Shown here: one piece after another, positions 52,212-62,708 of the stretch
Numbering within the stretch: the first letter of the stretch is position 1
How the letters are laid out: each line of letters starts with the position of its first letter
From: Buxus sempervirens
Taxonomy: Eukaryota > Streptophyta > Magnoliopsida > Buxales > Buxaceae
Direction of reading: 5' to 3'
DNA: 64,000 nt
NCBI GenBank assembly: GCA_947561395.2
Contig: OX387193.1
Coordinates: 6,696,001 to 6,760,000, forward strand
The notes under the pieces: generated by a model
The model's database searches: none
Told to the model about the DNA's origin: nothing
What the model saw: only the letters and a program-made list of their open reading frames with translations
Program-made: the position numbers and the translations under genes

Positions 52212-54230
52212 ATGTTGGCTGGGTATTCTACATTGTTGTCGCCGAGGCATAGATTGAGGAGTGAAGCATCGTCACAGTTTCAAGCTTGCCATTACGAGTT
52301 GCCGTCAATGAGTACACAAAGATTGGATATGCCATGTAGCTTCTCCCGGAAAGATGCTTCTCGTTCCCAGCCTATTAGACCTGCTAGCCTTTCCGTAGAG
52401 AAACCAGTCGAAGCTAAGGGTAGCTGTTCTATTAAGCGGAAAGTCAGCCTTCCACCTTCAATCTCCACTGCTCAAACAGTCTTGTGGGAAGGGAGGAGAG
52501 AGATTGATGATCAGTTCTGGGAGAAAGGAAAGAGCTTGAAGAGGTTTGCCGAGCGTAGCTCATCAGATGAATCCTGTGTAGACAGAGTGAAGAGGAAAAG
52601 AAGTAGCAGTATTACTACTAGTGACTTTCAGGGAGATAGACTCAGTATAAGCCAACTGGGTGGTGGGAATTTTTGGTTTCAACAGACAGTTGAGGCGCCA
52701 TGTTCAGTGCCTGCTCTTGTAGGCTTTGGCCCTTCTCCAGTTACCTTCCCCATGTCATCGTCTGGGGAAGATGATAGAGTCTGCTTTCAACCTAGCAATG
52801 TAATCTTACCACCTGTTCCCTTGTCAAACAATCCTTGGGTCGAATCTGTTGTGACTGAGATAACAGATAAAGGTGACAAGGATGTTGAGACAAGCCAGGG
52901 GCCTGAACAGGAAAGGTCCGGTTCGAGTAACTCATCGGAGAGTCGTGGCTTGACCCTTAGATTGAATGAGAACTCCTCTGAACATGAAACAGGTAATGGG
53001 TCTAGGCCCCCTTGTCCACCAGAGGGAGCAATAGTAACAGGAGGTGATGAGGTTGCTCATACAGAGCATCATGGTTTTGAGCTTGTAAGCTTGCTGGTGG
53101 CCTGTGTAGACTCAATTAGCTCAAAGAACATTGCAGCCATCAACCACTTTTTAGCAAGACTTGGGGAGCTTGCTTCTCCAGAAGGGAGCCCAATCAGTCG
53201 TGTTACAGCTTATTTCACAGAAGCTTTAGCTCTACGGGTTGCACGTCTCTGGCCACATATTTTCCATATTACCACTCCCCGGGAGCTAGATCGGGCTGAT
53301 GATGACACTGCCACTGCACTACGGCTCTTGAATCATGTAACCCCAATTCCAAAGTTCTTCCATTACACAGCAAATGAAATCCTATTGAGAGCATTTGAAG
53401 GAAAAGACAGGGTTCACATCATAGATTTTGATATCAAACAAGGGCTTCAATGGCCAGGTCTGTTTCAGAGTTTGGCCTCCAGGCCTAGTCCCCCAAGCCA
53501 CGTTAGAATCACGGGTATTGGCGAATCCAAGCTGGATCTCCAGGAAACTGGAGATAGATTGGCCGGATTTGCCGAGGCCTTGAATCTTCCTTTTGAATTT
53601 CATCCAGTTGTGGACAGGTTGGAGGATGTGAGGCTGTGGATGCTTCATGTGAAAGAGAAAGAAACGGTTGCTGTGAATTGTGTTCTCCAACTGCACAAGA
53701 TGCTTTATGATGATAATGGTGGAGCCCTAAGGGATCTGTTGGGTTTGATAAGGAGTACTAACCCGACGATTGCTGTTATGGCAGAACAAGAAGCTGTGCA
53801 CAACGAACCAAGCTTGGAAACAAGGATTTGCAATTCACTGAAATATTATTCGGCCATCTTCGACTCAATTGATTCTAGCCTCCCATTAGATAGCCAGGCC
53901 AGAATCAAGATAGAGGAGATGTTTGCAAGGGAGATCAGAAATATTGTTGCCTGTGAAGGTATTGAAAGGTTTGAAAGGCATGAAAGTTTCCGAGAGTGGA
54001 GGAGGCTGATGGAGCTTGGAGGCTTTAGATGCATGGAGATCAGAGAGAGGGAGATGCTTCAGGGCCAAATGCTGTTGAAGATGTATTCATCTGAGAAGTA
54101 TACGGTAAAGAAGCAAGGGGAAGGAGTAGGGCTTACTCTAAGCTGGCTAGATCAACCTTTATACACAGTTTCAGCATGGGCACCCGTGGATGTTTCAGGC
54201 AGCTCCTCTTCTGTATCTCAGCCAAGTTGA
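52212..54230 (+). CDS. SCL28: SCARECROW-LIKE 28 (GRAS transcriptional regulator)
   Basis: Intron-free GRAS protein of 672 residues, recognised as SCL28 from its start MLAGYSTLLSPRHRLRSEAS and QFQACHYELPSMSTQRLD. SCL28 acts in the nucleus and, in Arabidopsis, controls G2/M progression and cell size together with AP2-type SMR-gene activation. The first 285 residues are low-complexity, Ser- and Pro-rich with basic stretches (KRKVS, RVKRKRSSS). The GRAS domain runs from about 287 to 657: LHRI (LVSLLVACVDSISSKN), VHIID (VHIIDFDIKQGLQWP, about 401), LHRII, PFYRE region (PFEFHPVVDRLEDVR) and SAW (FREWRRLMELGGF through LSWLDQPLYTVSAW). The ATG at 52212 is the first in frame and begins the conserved start. 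Upstream MSA elements indicate cell-cycle expression. Confidence 0.94.
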   Translation: MLAGYSTLLSPRHRLRSEASSQFQACHYELPSMSTQRLDMPCSFSRKDASRSQPIRPASLSVEKPVEAKGSCSIKRKVSLPPSISTAQTVLWEGRREIDDQFWEKGKSLKRFAERSSSDESCVDRVKRKRSSSITTSDFQGDRLSISQLGGGNFWFQQTVEAPCSVPALVGFGPSPVTFPMSSSGEDDRVCFQPSNVILPPVPLSNNPWVESVVTEITDKGDKDVETSQGPEQERSGSSNSSESRGLTLRLNENSSEHETGNGSRPPCPPEGAIVTGGDEVAHTEHHGFELVSLLVACVDSISSKNIAAINHFLARLGELASPEGSPISRVTAYFTEALALRVARLWPHIFHITTPRELDRADDDTATALRLLNHVTPIPKFFHYTANEILLRAFEGKDRVHIIDFDIKQGLQWPGLFQSLASRPSPPSHVRITGIGESKLDLQETGDRLAGFAEALNLPFEFHPVVDRLEDVRLWMLHVKEKETVAVNCVLQLHKMLYDDNGGALRDLLGLIRSTNPTIAVMAEQEAVHNEPSLETRICNSLKYYSAIFDSIDSSLPLDSQARIKIEEMFAREIRNIVACEGIERFERHESFREWRRLMELGGFRCMEIREREMLQGQMLLKMYSSEKYTVKKQGEGVGLTLSWLDQPLYTVSAWAPVDVSGSSSSVSQPS

Positions 54231-54827
54231 TGACAGATGGTTTTCTTCTGCCAATACTTTTACAACTTCCTTCCGCACCATACAGAAATAGAGATAAAAA
54301 ATTCTTTCTACATAGAGAAGCTATTGTATTCTTTCATTCTTTTATTTAAGCTAGGCCTCATGCTATACAAGGATTGTAGTAGCTTGTCATACACATCAGA
54401 TTCTTTTCAGGTCAGTTATTTCTACAGTTATGTTCATTAGGATTTGGAGTATATTTTCTTGTCATTCTTTGATTCTTTTGTCATAGGAAGGAGAGAAGGG
54501 GATTTATCCAGGTGTTATTATTTTTTATGTATGTTGGAATTCTTTGATAGGGCTGTTATTTTGCATTTTTTTTTGTGGGATGTTTTTACTTCATACCATG
54601 TAATCGAAAACTGAATCCATTTATATGAAATGATGATATTGATTAGTGTTCTATGTTTATATCCTTTCCATCAGAGTTTGGTGATTGATGATGTTTAGAA
54701 TTTTATTTTATTGAATGAACTTGTGATTTGTGGGTACATATTAGATGACGAAGCATACTGGAAGATAATGTATAGATTTTCATACATATTACTAGCCTGA
54801 ATCCACTGGAAAGAGAACATGAAAAAT
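54231..54827. other. Convergent 3' flanks of SCL28 and the CYP80-like gene
   Basis: AT-rich spacer holding both 3' untranslated regions. No gene or transposon is visible. Confidence 0.7.
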
Positions 54828-56526
54828 CTACAAAGCAGTTACCTTGGGTATGAGAAGCAGTGGTTGTTCTCTCTCTAGTACAAGAGAAAATTTTTCATTC
54901 ATGTTCAGCTCATTAGGTTGCAACCCATGTGGTAGTGACCAATCAAAGTTGTGTACCAATGAAGCAATAACCAGCTGAATGATGCATATACCCAGCGACA
55001 AACCAGGGCACATCCTCCTCCCAGAGCCGAAGGGCAGGTACGCAAAATTGCTGCCTTTGTAGTTCAGATCAGATTCTAAGAACCTCTCAGGTCTGAAGAT
55101 CAAGGGGTCAGTCCAGTTTCCAGGATCTCTATGTATGGCCCATGCGTTGATCATTATGGTGCAGCCTTCTGGTATTGTATAGTCCATCACTTGACATGTT
55201 TCGAGTGCACGGTGAGGGAGTAGAAGTGGAACAGGTGGATGCAACCGCAGGCTCTCCTTTATGCAGGCATGGAGATAGGCTAAATGAGGAAGATGGAATT
55301 CTTCCACTGCACCTCTTCTTTTGCCAACTTCCCGAATCAGTTCTTCTTTTAGCAGCCTCATTGCTTCTGGGTTTCTCACAAGTTCAGCCAATGTCCACTC
55401 AATTGAGCAGGTTACTGTATCAGTCCCTGCAGTGAACATGTCCTGCAAAACATTCAGTTAGCATTACTGAATATGAGAAGTTTACCATATGATTATATGC
55501 TTTACAGTTCGAGGGATGGGATCATGGCCTAACATGATCCGTTTGCAGTGTGTTCAAATAGTCAGTTTTGATCCAATACCAACCCATGCGGATTATTCTA
55601 TTCTACCCTCCCCTATTCTTGTAAGTTATTTACTGCAGAAGTGAAAAACTAAAAGTTATGTATGAACTAACCAGAAGCAAGGCCTTAATTTGATTGTCAC
55701 TAAACCCATTGGAGAGCAGTATCTTCAAGAAGTCATGGCTTGAATCAACAGTCCTGCCTTTCTCTTTCCTTTCTTGAATGAAACTGTCCCACAAAGCATA
55801 TATCCTCTTGTGGTAAATGAATCCTTGTTGCTTTAGTCCTTGAATGTCAAAATTACTTAGTATTGGGAAGAAATCTGCCAGGTTTGGAACCATAAACATT
55901 TCCAGAACTCTAGACATGTGCTTCTTAAGCCCATCATCCCTACCATCCTCATTCGGAGACAGAACATCCTTCGAAAAAATTAAGTTACCTTCTATGTTGA
56001 AAACAGTTGTGAACACCAATTCACCAATCATCACTGCCTCTCCCACCTTGCTTGAAAGAAATTCCACCATTTCAGACACCGTTTTCTGCCTTAAGTGGGC
56101 ATGTGCCTCCAGCATCTTAGTTGAGAACAGATCTGTCTTACAGATGGCTCTCATTGATCTCCATGTCTCATTGCAATCCGAGGCAAAGATAAAGGAAGAC
56201 TCTATGTAACCCGGGATGCGAACAGACTGCGACACGAACCGGGCAGAGAGTTTTCGATCCTGAGTTTTGAGGATCTCGTATGCCGCTGCTGAGGACGAGG
56301 CAACAACAAGAAGCTGGCTTCCTAACCTGAGTGAAAAGATTGACCCATATGATTGGGCCATTTCAGCAAAAACTTTATGAGAATTCCTTCTTAGTTGTAG
56401 AAGGTTGCCTAGGATTGGCCATGGATAAGGTCCTGGTGGAAGATTTTTGTGCTGTTTCAATCTTTGCAAAGAGAGAAACAGAATCGCTGATGAAAGGAGT
56501 ATCAGCAGAAGAGCTAGAAGTTCCAT
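54828..56526 (-). CDS. CYP80-like cytochrome P450
   Basis: ER-bound P450 of 489 residues in two exons (55672-56526, 54828-55442), the usual one-intron layout of the A-type CYP76/CYP80 group. Parts: membrane anchor (about 1-20), KNLPPGPYPWPILGN hinge (27-41), WRSMR in the C-helix, I-helix AGTDT (290-294), ExxR (348-351), PERF, heme loop FGSGRRMCPG with Cys near 430, and a CYP80-like phrase AAYEILKTQDRKLSARFV. CYP80 enzymes include N-methylcoclaurine 3'-hydroxylase and related alkaloid-coupling enzymes; activity of this one is unknown and CYP76 cannot be ruled out. The ATG at 56526 starts the hydrophobic anchor; the reading frame stays open further upstream but offers only GTG there. Confidence 0.87.
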
Positions 56527-57639
56527 CTTGCCTTCACAAACAGTACTTCCGATCACTCCCACAAGCCTCCTTATCTACCCTCTTGGGTCTGCAGGAAACT
56601 TCCTGGTGACCATTTAATTATTGATATTCACTATTCTTTACAACAGATTAATCAGATGGGCATGTGAATGGTGTAGCTGATAGCTGAGGATGGCGACAGG
56701 GCAGGCTAGAAGTGTAAACCATCCAGCTTGACACAGAAGGGTTGGGTTTGATAAACCGTAACTTGAGTTTAAATTGGATTCAAACTTAATTCAGCCTGAA
56801 CCCAACCTATCCATTTCTGTAGGTTACTAGAGGCTTAGGATATATCAAGACAAGATTTTCTTCCCGCAACAGAACAACAGATACCGTGAATGAATAAAAC
56901 AATTCATATCGTGGGGGGAGAGAATCAACTTGTTGACTGGTCTCTTCTGGTTGGTATGGGTAGCCAGCAGCATGCCAGACTTAATTTACCCGGCAGAAGA
57001 GAATTCTTCTATTATTGGAAGTGAAAGTCCTCAGAAAAACTCTCAAGAAAAGTCATCAATGCTATAGGGTGAGAATTGATAGTTGGGTCAGGTTTGCATG
57101 TGACAGGTTATATGAAACAAAGAGAGTTAAAAATAGGGATGACAATTCACAGTTAGGTTAGCTTGGCATGTAAGGTATTTATGCCACAAAAACACTAACA
57201 GCTTACGGAAAGTATTCTTTTTCTTTTCTAAAAATGTTTGATTAATCAAGCAGGAGGGGTGCAATACTGTACTTAGAGAGAGGGAACGGTTTTGCAACTC
57301 CGGATTTTAAATAAATAGACAGAGTTTTAACTATTTTACTTTATATTAATTATGCCTTAACAATGAACAATAAAGGCTTTTCGAGAAATCGTGCATAGTT
57401 ATTGGCATGCTTCCCAAAGAGCCTATTTTCATTATATACACTACATATATATATATACATAGATAACTTTTGCACAATGTTCCCTTAAATCTGGATGGTG
57501 GTGATAGGATTCTAGGGATCCATCCGTACGTTGAAAGGAACAAAAGACATGTGGTCTTCAACTTTTTAGAATGGACAAACCGGTGGGATCCTAAATGATC
57601 CTTCAAATCTCAAAGTAGGACTTTTGGTACTCATTTTTT
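56527..57639. other. Upstream region of the CYP80-like gene
   Basis: AT-rich non-coding DNA. No transposon ends, RNA gene or convincing promoter box could be assigned; a TATATATA stretch at 57446-57456 is simple repeat. Confidence 0.5.
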
Positions 57640-58168
57640 TTTTGTGGTTAAAGTGGTTTTAAATGTCATATTTTTTCAAAATAATTAAGATTCAGCCGTT
57701 AAATTCTTTTTTTTTTTTTTTTTGAAACTTGGGTATCCGGGCCAGCTTGAGCGCACCACGACTAATCCCCAAGGGCTTGTGCAGTCCTCCCGTCCCACAC
57801 AAACCAGGTAATTATCAGGCCAAAGGCCTTGGGGGTAGTCTCAAAGAATTGATAGTACCTGAAAAGTTTTGAACCTGAGACCTTGGAGGGAGTATACCCC
57901 CAGGCCCCAAGCCTTGACCACTAGGCAAACCCTTTGGGGTTAAATTCCTTTTCAAAATGCCCTCAAAAGACTTTGAAACCTCATTTGTAAAAAAATGATT
58001 CAAAAGGTTTTCGAAGTATTTTGAGGGCATTTTGAAAAGAAATGCTTTGTGAATAGTAAAATGACATTGATTTTCAATTATTTTAAAAAAGTAACACTAA
58101 ATCTCAATTATCAAGAATTTGCGACTGAATCTGAATTATTTTGAAAAAGTGGCACTAAAACCCAATTT
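57640..58168. repeat. Long-inverted-repeat MITE, copy 3, interrupted by a SINE
   Basis: Left arm 57640-57706 (AGTGGTTTTAAATGTCATAT, TCAAAATAATTAAGATTCAG) and right arm ending GAATTATTTTGAAAAAGTGG then CACTAAAACCCAATT are reverse complements, with the GCCCTCAAAA / TTTTGAGGGC markers in the middle. The left arm is split by the SINE at 57707-57938. Confidence 0.75.
57707..57938 (-). mobile_element. tRNA-derived SINE with 9-bp target duplication
   Basis: A 232-bp insert flanked by GTTAAATTC (57698-57706 and 57939-57947). Read on the minus strand it has an A-box-like TTTGCCTAGTGGTCAAGG, a B-box-like CAGGTTCAAAAC, and a 17-base A tail (the T run 57707-57723). Typical plant SINE; orientation from the A tail. 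Confidence 0.92.
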
Positions 58169-58211
58169 CGACTCTTTTTTTGTTGAGAAATCGCATTATA
58201 TTATATTAATT

Positions 58212-59637
58212 CATTACAAAAACAGAATTACCTCCGGTAAAAGTATTACCGGCGGTAAGGCTTCCCACCCCAAAAGATGCTGACGGTAAAGGTTTTAGTG
58301 ATGGTAAAAAAGTTACCGCCGTTATTGCTCTATCATTACTATTGCTCTATCATTACCAGCAGTAATTCCTACCGCTATTGCTCTATCAATACGCTTTTAA
58401 AAAATAATAAAATGACTTTTACTAGCAGGAATTATCGTCGCTAAAAGTAATATTAAAAAAAAAAAAAAAACAAAGCCGTCGTTGGGCAGTTGCCGAACGG
58501 CAACATAGAAACATAGATTTAGAGAGAGAGAGAGAAAGAGATAGAGAGACAGAGAAAGAAAGAGAGTGAGACCTTGGAGACTATTCTCTTTGCCAAAATC
58601 ATGAGACAAAAAAATATGAGGGAAGAAATCTGTAGAGAAAGAAAGACCAAAATGTTAGTGAGAGAGTAAAATTTTAAAGAAGAAAAGTAAATAGAGATGA
58701 TGGGGGAAAAAAGAAAAGCAAAGATAGAGTATAACAAAACATACTTTTAGTTAGATTGCAAATAGAAAAAGACAAGTTGAAGAAGATTAGAGAGAAAGAA
58801 GAAACAAGAGACAAGAGACAAGAGACAAGTTGAAGAAGAAGAGACTCGGGTGTTATATGTAGAGGAGACTTTTACCGACGGTAGCATACTGCCCCTAAAA
58901 GTCGAATTAAATTTGAAAATTTGCGCTTTTACTTTTAGCGGCGGTAGCTTACCGCCCCTAAAAGTCAAGCTAAAATTCAACCTATTACGCATGCGGGAAA
59001 ATTCCTACTTCCACTTTTACTAGTGGTGAGCTGCCGCCCCTAAAAGTGCGATTAAATTTGAAAATCGCGCTTTTACTTTTAGCGGTGGTATATTATCACC
59101 CCTAAAAGCCAAGTTTTCTTTCCTAATTACTTCTTCCAACCATTTTTTTTTCAAGTAAAATGGTTGTTTTTAAAAAAAACAAACAAAGAAGACCTTTTAG
59201 GGGCGGTAGGGATCCTACTGCCGGTAAAACATACTTTAGCGGCGGGAATTCCCGCCGCTGAAAGCTATTTTCGCGAGCAAAAAACTCACACCATAAGCGG
59301 GGGTGGCCTGCCAACTTTTTACCAGTGGGACTTCCCGCCGCTAAAGGCTATTTTTGCTCGCAAAAAACTCTCGCCATAGGCGGGGTGGTCCTGCCAACTT
59401 TTTACCAGCGGTAGTCATATTACCGCCGGTAAAACCCTCTTTAACGGAGGTAATTATTGCCGCTTAAAGCTATTTCACGCGCAAAAAACTCGCGCAATAG
59501 ATTTTTCGCGTGGGAAAAAGGATAGGTTAACTTTTAGGAGCGGAAAGTGTTTGTACCGCCACTAAAAGCGCTTTTAGGGGCGGAATTCCCTTACCACTGG
59601 TAAAAGGTCGCCTTCTATTCTTCTTCATTTTGTAGTG
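58212..59637. mobile_element. CACTA-type non-autonomous element, 1.43 kb
   Basis: Ends CATTACAAAAACAG at the left and TTTTGTAGTG at the right (reverse complement CACTACAAAA, the classic CACTA terminus), with ATT on both sides (58209-58211, 59638-59640) as a 3-bp target duplication. Both halves are packed with a subterminal motif, roughly CTTTTAGCGGCGGTA in direct and inverted forms (for example near 58240, 58866, 58938, 59080, 59198, 59410, 59560). GA-rich and A-rich tracts fill the middle. No transposase is encoded. Confidence 0.85.
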
Positions 59638-59689
59638 ATTCCTCGAAGTGGTACATCCTCTTACATCATCAAATAAAAGAATAGAGATA

Positions 59690-59890
59690 TCAGATGGAGG
59701 AGATGATAGCCACAAACAGGAGAACTTCTCTATGGCAAAGTTGGCCAGCCGATTTGCAATCCCGAATCAAACCACCCGGAGCAGCTCTGTTTTGAGATTG
59801 TTTATATGCTCCATTAAAATTTAGTTTGACAAAAGATGAGAGTGGACTATTCCACTTAACCTCTATACTCTTCAGGTGAGATGGTGGGAC
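59690..59890 (-). mobile_element. LINE RNase H domain fragment
   Basis: The minus strand reads VKWNSPLSSFVKLNFNGAYK and AAPGGLIRDCKSAGQL, the start of a plant LINE RNase H domain (W-P--G-KLNFDGA and GGLIRD signatures). It is short and abuts the end of the CACTA element. Confidence 0.7.
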
Positions 59891-59915
59891 AACTCAAAGG
59901 AATGCAAATGAATGC

Positions 59916-60399
59916 TGTGATGTCCCAATCCTACATTGGAAACGGATGAATACTCGATATGGTATAAGAGTTAGGGAGAACACCACTTAACAAAGTGAGG
60001 CACATTTTCATGACAAAACCGTGCGGGGCTTAGGCCCAAAGTGGACAATACCTCGTTGGGTTGGGTCTTTACAAATGGTATCAGAGCTAGATCCGGGTCC
60101 AGTAGTCTGTAGTCCGTGGCTGATGTGGGTCCTAGCGTTGCCCGTAGGAGGTGGTTGGACTGACGAGGACAGGCTCATGAGGGGCTGGAAGGCTTTTAGG
60201 TGGCCACTGCACGAGGACGTGCAGCTCTGAAGTGGGGGAGATTGTGATGTCCTGATCTCACATTGGAAATGGATAAATACTCGGTATGGTATAAGAGTCA
60301 GGGAGAACACCACTTAACCAATCGAGACGCCTTTTCAAGACAAATCCGTGCGGGCTTAGGCCCAAAGTAGACAATACCTTGCTAGGTTGGGTCGTCACA
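59916..60399 (+). mobile_element. Complete TRIM retrotransposon, 484 bp, with target duplication
   Basis: Two direct terminal repeats, 59916-60073 and 60243-60399, each starting TGTGATGTCC and ending in ACA, are similar along their full length. After the first comes a primer-binding site TGGTATCAGAGC (60076-60087, the initiator tRNA-Met type) and before the second a purine tract AGTGGGGGAGAT (60231-60242). AATGC flanks both sides (59911-59915, 60400-60404). No coding capacity; mobilisation would depend on other retroelements. Confidence 0.93.
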
Positions 60400-60479
60400 A
60401 ATGCAATCTGCTATCTTCAGGAAGTCTCAATCATATGGATGGAGACAACTCAAAGGAATGCAAGATTAGTTGAAAGAGG

Positions 60480-61262
60480 GGAGTTTTTGGTCAGTGGCAA
60501 GTGCAGCAAACATTCATATACTTAAGGATCGTTAGGTGCATGGCTTGGATACAACTCTGCTAGTTCAAAAAAACCAGGATAGTTTCAATCTACAACAAGT
60601 TAACCAGTTGATCAATCTGGTAACGGGACAGTGGAATTACCAGGTACTATCAAACTTTTGGGAGGGGCAAACTCTTCACAAAATTTTGTCTTCCCAAATC
60701 TCTCCTTCCCTGGATCTGATAAACGCCACTGGGCGTTGACTTCTTCTGGTCATTTCTCTGTTTCTTCTGCATATTGTTTAATGTTGGGTCCTCAAATGCA
60801 GCACCAGAACACTATTTGGCTAAAATGTTGGCACTTGCAATGTTAGGCTCGCATTCGGTTGTTTATTTGGAAATGTCTTAGTGGAGGTTTGCCTACTGCA
60901 CAACTATTATCTTCTAGACTCCCAAATATCTATAATCTCTGTGTTTTTTGTCAAAATTCTCAAGAAACCACTGAACATATATGGATGCAGTGTTCGTTTT
61001 CATGTGCCGTATAGTTCCAAGCCATTGGTGGAACTACTCAGTCATTGGGACCTCAATCGTCTTTCCTTTTATAGTTCTCCTTTTTATCTTCATTGAAAAT
61101 GCCTTTCTCAGATTTCAGTAATATGGAGTTTTTGTCTCAAGTGGCATGCTTCGGTTGGGCTATTTGGAGATGTCGGAACAGGATACTATTTCAAAGAGGA
61201 AAGCCATCCGTCTCTGAGACATGCAGAGATATCTTTCAACAATACCAAGACTTTTGGTCCTA
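60480..61262 (+). mobile_element. L1-type LINE ORF2 C-terminal remnant (zinc-binding RT region)
   Basis: Frameshifted coding remnant. It reads DKRHWALTSSGHFSVSSAY, IWLKCWHL, then FIWKCLSGGLPTAQLLSSRL, LCVFCQNSQETTEHIWMQCS and FGWAIWRCRNRILFQ, which is the zf-RVT region of plant non-LTR retrotransposons (C--C---H---C pattern). Stops and frame breaks show it is dead. Confidence 0.82.
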
Positions 61263-62359
61263 ACTAGGGATAGCAACAGGACGGGTTCTAATGAGAAATA
61301 TCTAGGAACCTTTGATAGATAGGGACAGCAAGGAGGCGGTTTTTGATAAACCCTAACTTACCCTTACAAGAATTTAGTACATACCGAACTTGTTCCTACT
61401 CCTAAATTGGCTTTGCTGTAAAATATTAAAATATATAAAAAAACACACACACACACATTTTCCATGGTTAGTATAAACATACACTAGCATTGTGGCCTGT
61501 GTAATAGGTTTCAAAATTGTTTAAAAAATAAATTATTTTATTATCTTGAAAATTAAAATATTAACAACATATTACACAATTAGGTCATTCGTCTCACTTC
61601 AATGCCAACTTGATAGAATTAGTTATGGGTTTAATTTGGTTGAGATTCTTACAGGATTTTTCTAGGGTGTGTTAAGCTTTGTGGAAACGCGACTTATCAC
61701 CCCCACTTGTTCCAAACCTAACCTTAATCTACCTATTAGCATTTAATTATATATATACATATATTTTATAAGTAAATAGATTAATTATTTTACATATTTT
61801 AATTAATAATAATATGAGACAATTGGATCAATCTGGCCCACCTTGAACCAACCCAATAGGGTTTGGAGCTGGTTTCTAATTATGAGACTCTAATCTGCAT
61901 GTTATCATTTTATTAATATTAATTTAATATATATATTTTTATATAGAGGTATATGTTTTAAAAGTAAATATTATAATATCAACTATGATCTGATTAAAAT
62001 TGTAAATATTAATTATCAATAATATATAATATCAACTATGGTCTCATTAGTCAAAACTACATGGTTTTATATATGCCTTGGGTTTGTAGTCTATGGATGG
62101 ATTAGGTCAAAACTGATTCACACTAAACCAAATAATTATTCATATTGTTTTAATTTGGTATCAAGGTTTTTGATTTAGTTTTGGTTTAATGTGTGTATAT
62201 AAGCAGATGTTCATACCATTATATATGCACCATTTAAAGGTTGACATGATAAGATCATTTACTCAAAATTATCATTATTTACATTTTTTCTCTTCGCTTT
62301 GCTTTTTAAATCTTTCTCTATTTTAGAATATAATAAATTTATTGGGCCCTTGAAAAATG
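61263..62359. other. AT-rich intergenic DNA
   Basis: No gene; only AT-rich, TATATA-containing sequence and a short AC repeat (about 61441-61457). A GATAGGGACAGCAAGGAGGC stretch near 61317 hints at another degraded hAT end, but its partner was not found. Confidence 0.5.
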
Positions 62360-62585
62360 TCTTAGTATTAAATATTTTAATATTTTAAAATGCCCTTAAA
62401 AAACTTATGGGCCTCTTAGAGACTTACAGCAAATCATGATTAAGAAAGATTTATAAAGGCATTTTTGAAAGAAAATTTCACAAACAGTAAAATAACACCT
62501 GTTCCTCTTTTTTAGTAAGAATGAATAACACTTGTTCTCGATTATTTAAAAAATGTATCACTAATTAGAAGAATTTGGTGACTGA
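62360..62585. repeat. Long-inverted-repeat MITE, partial copy 4
   Basis: Shows TGCCCTTAAAAAACTTATGG, an inner TTCACAAACAGTAAAATAAC and TGGTGACTGAATTTG, matching parts of the copies at 18.0 and 58.0 kb. Diverged. Confidence 0.5.
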
Positions 62586-62708
62586 ATTTGCCAAAGCCTC
62601 GTCTTGCTATGTCCACGGGAGATCATAGTGTGATATGCGTGACCCTAACTATAGTTAAACAGCCTGTGTTCAGAAAGAAGGTCTATCTTTACTATATCCA
62701 ATAGGAAC

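Noticed and set aside
12..54230. A reproductive gene cluster (HAP2 with the A9-like gene) or a biosynthetic cluster of the P450 genes
   Set aside because: The genes are far apart, separated by housekeeping genes on mixed strands, and the P450s belong to unrelated clans.
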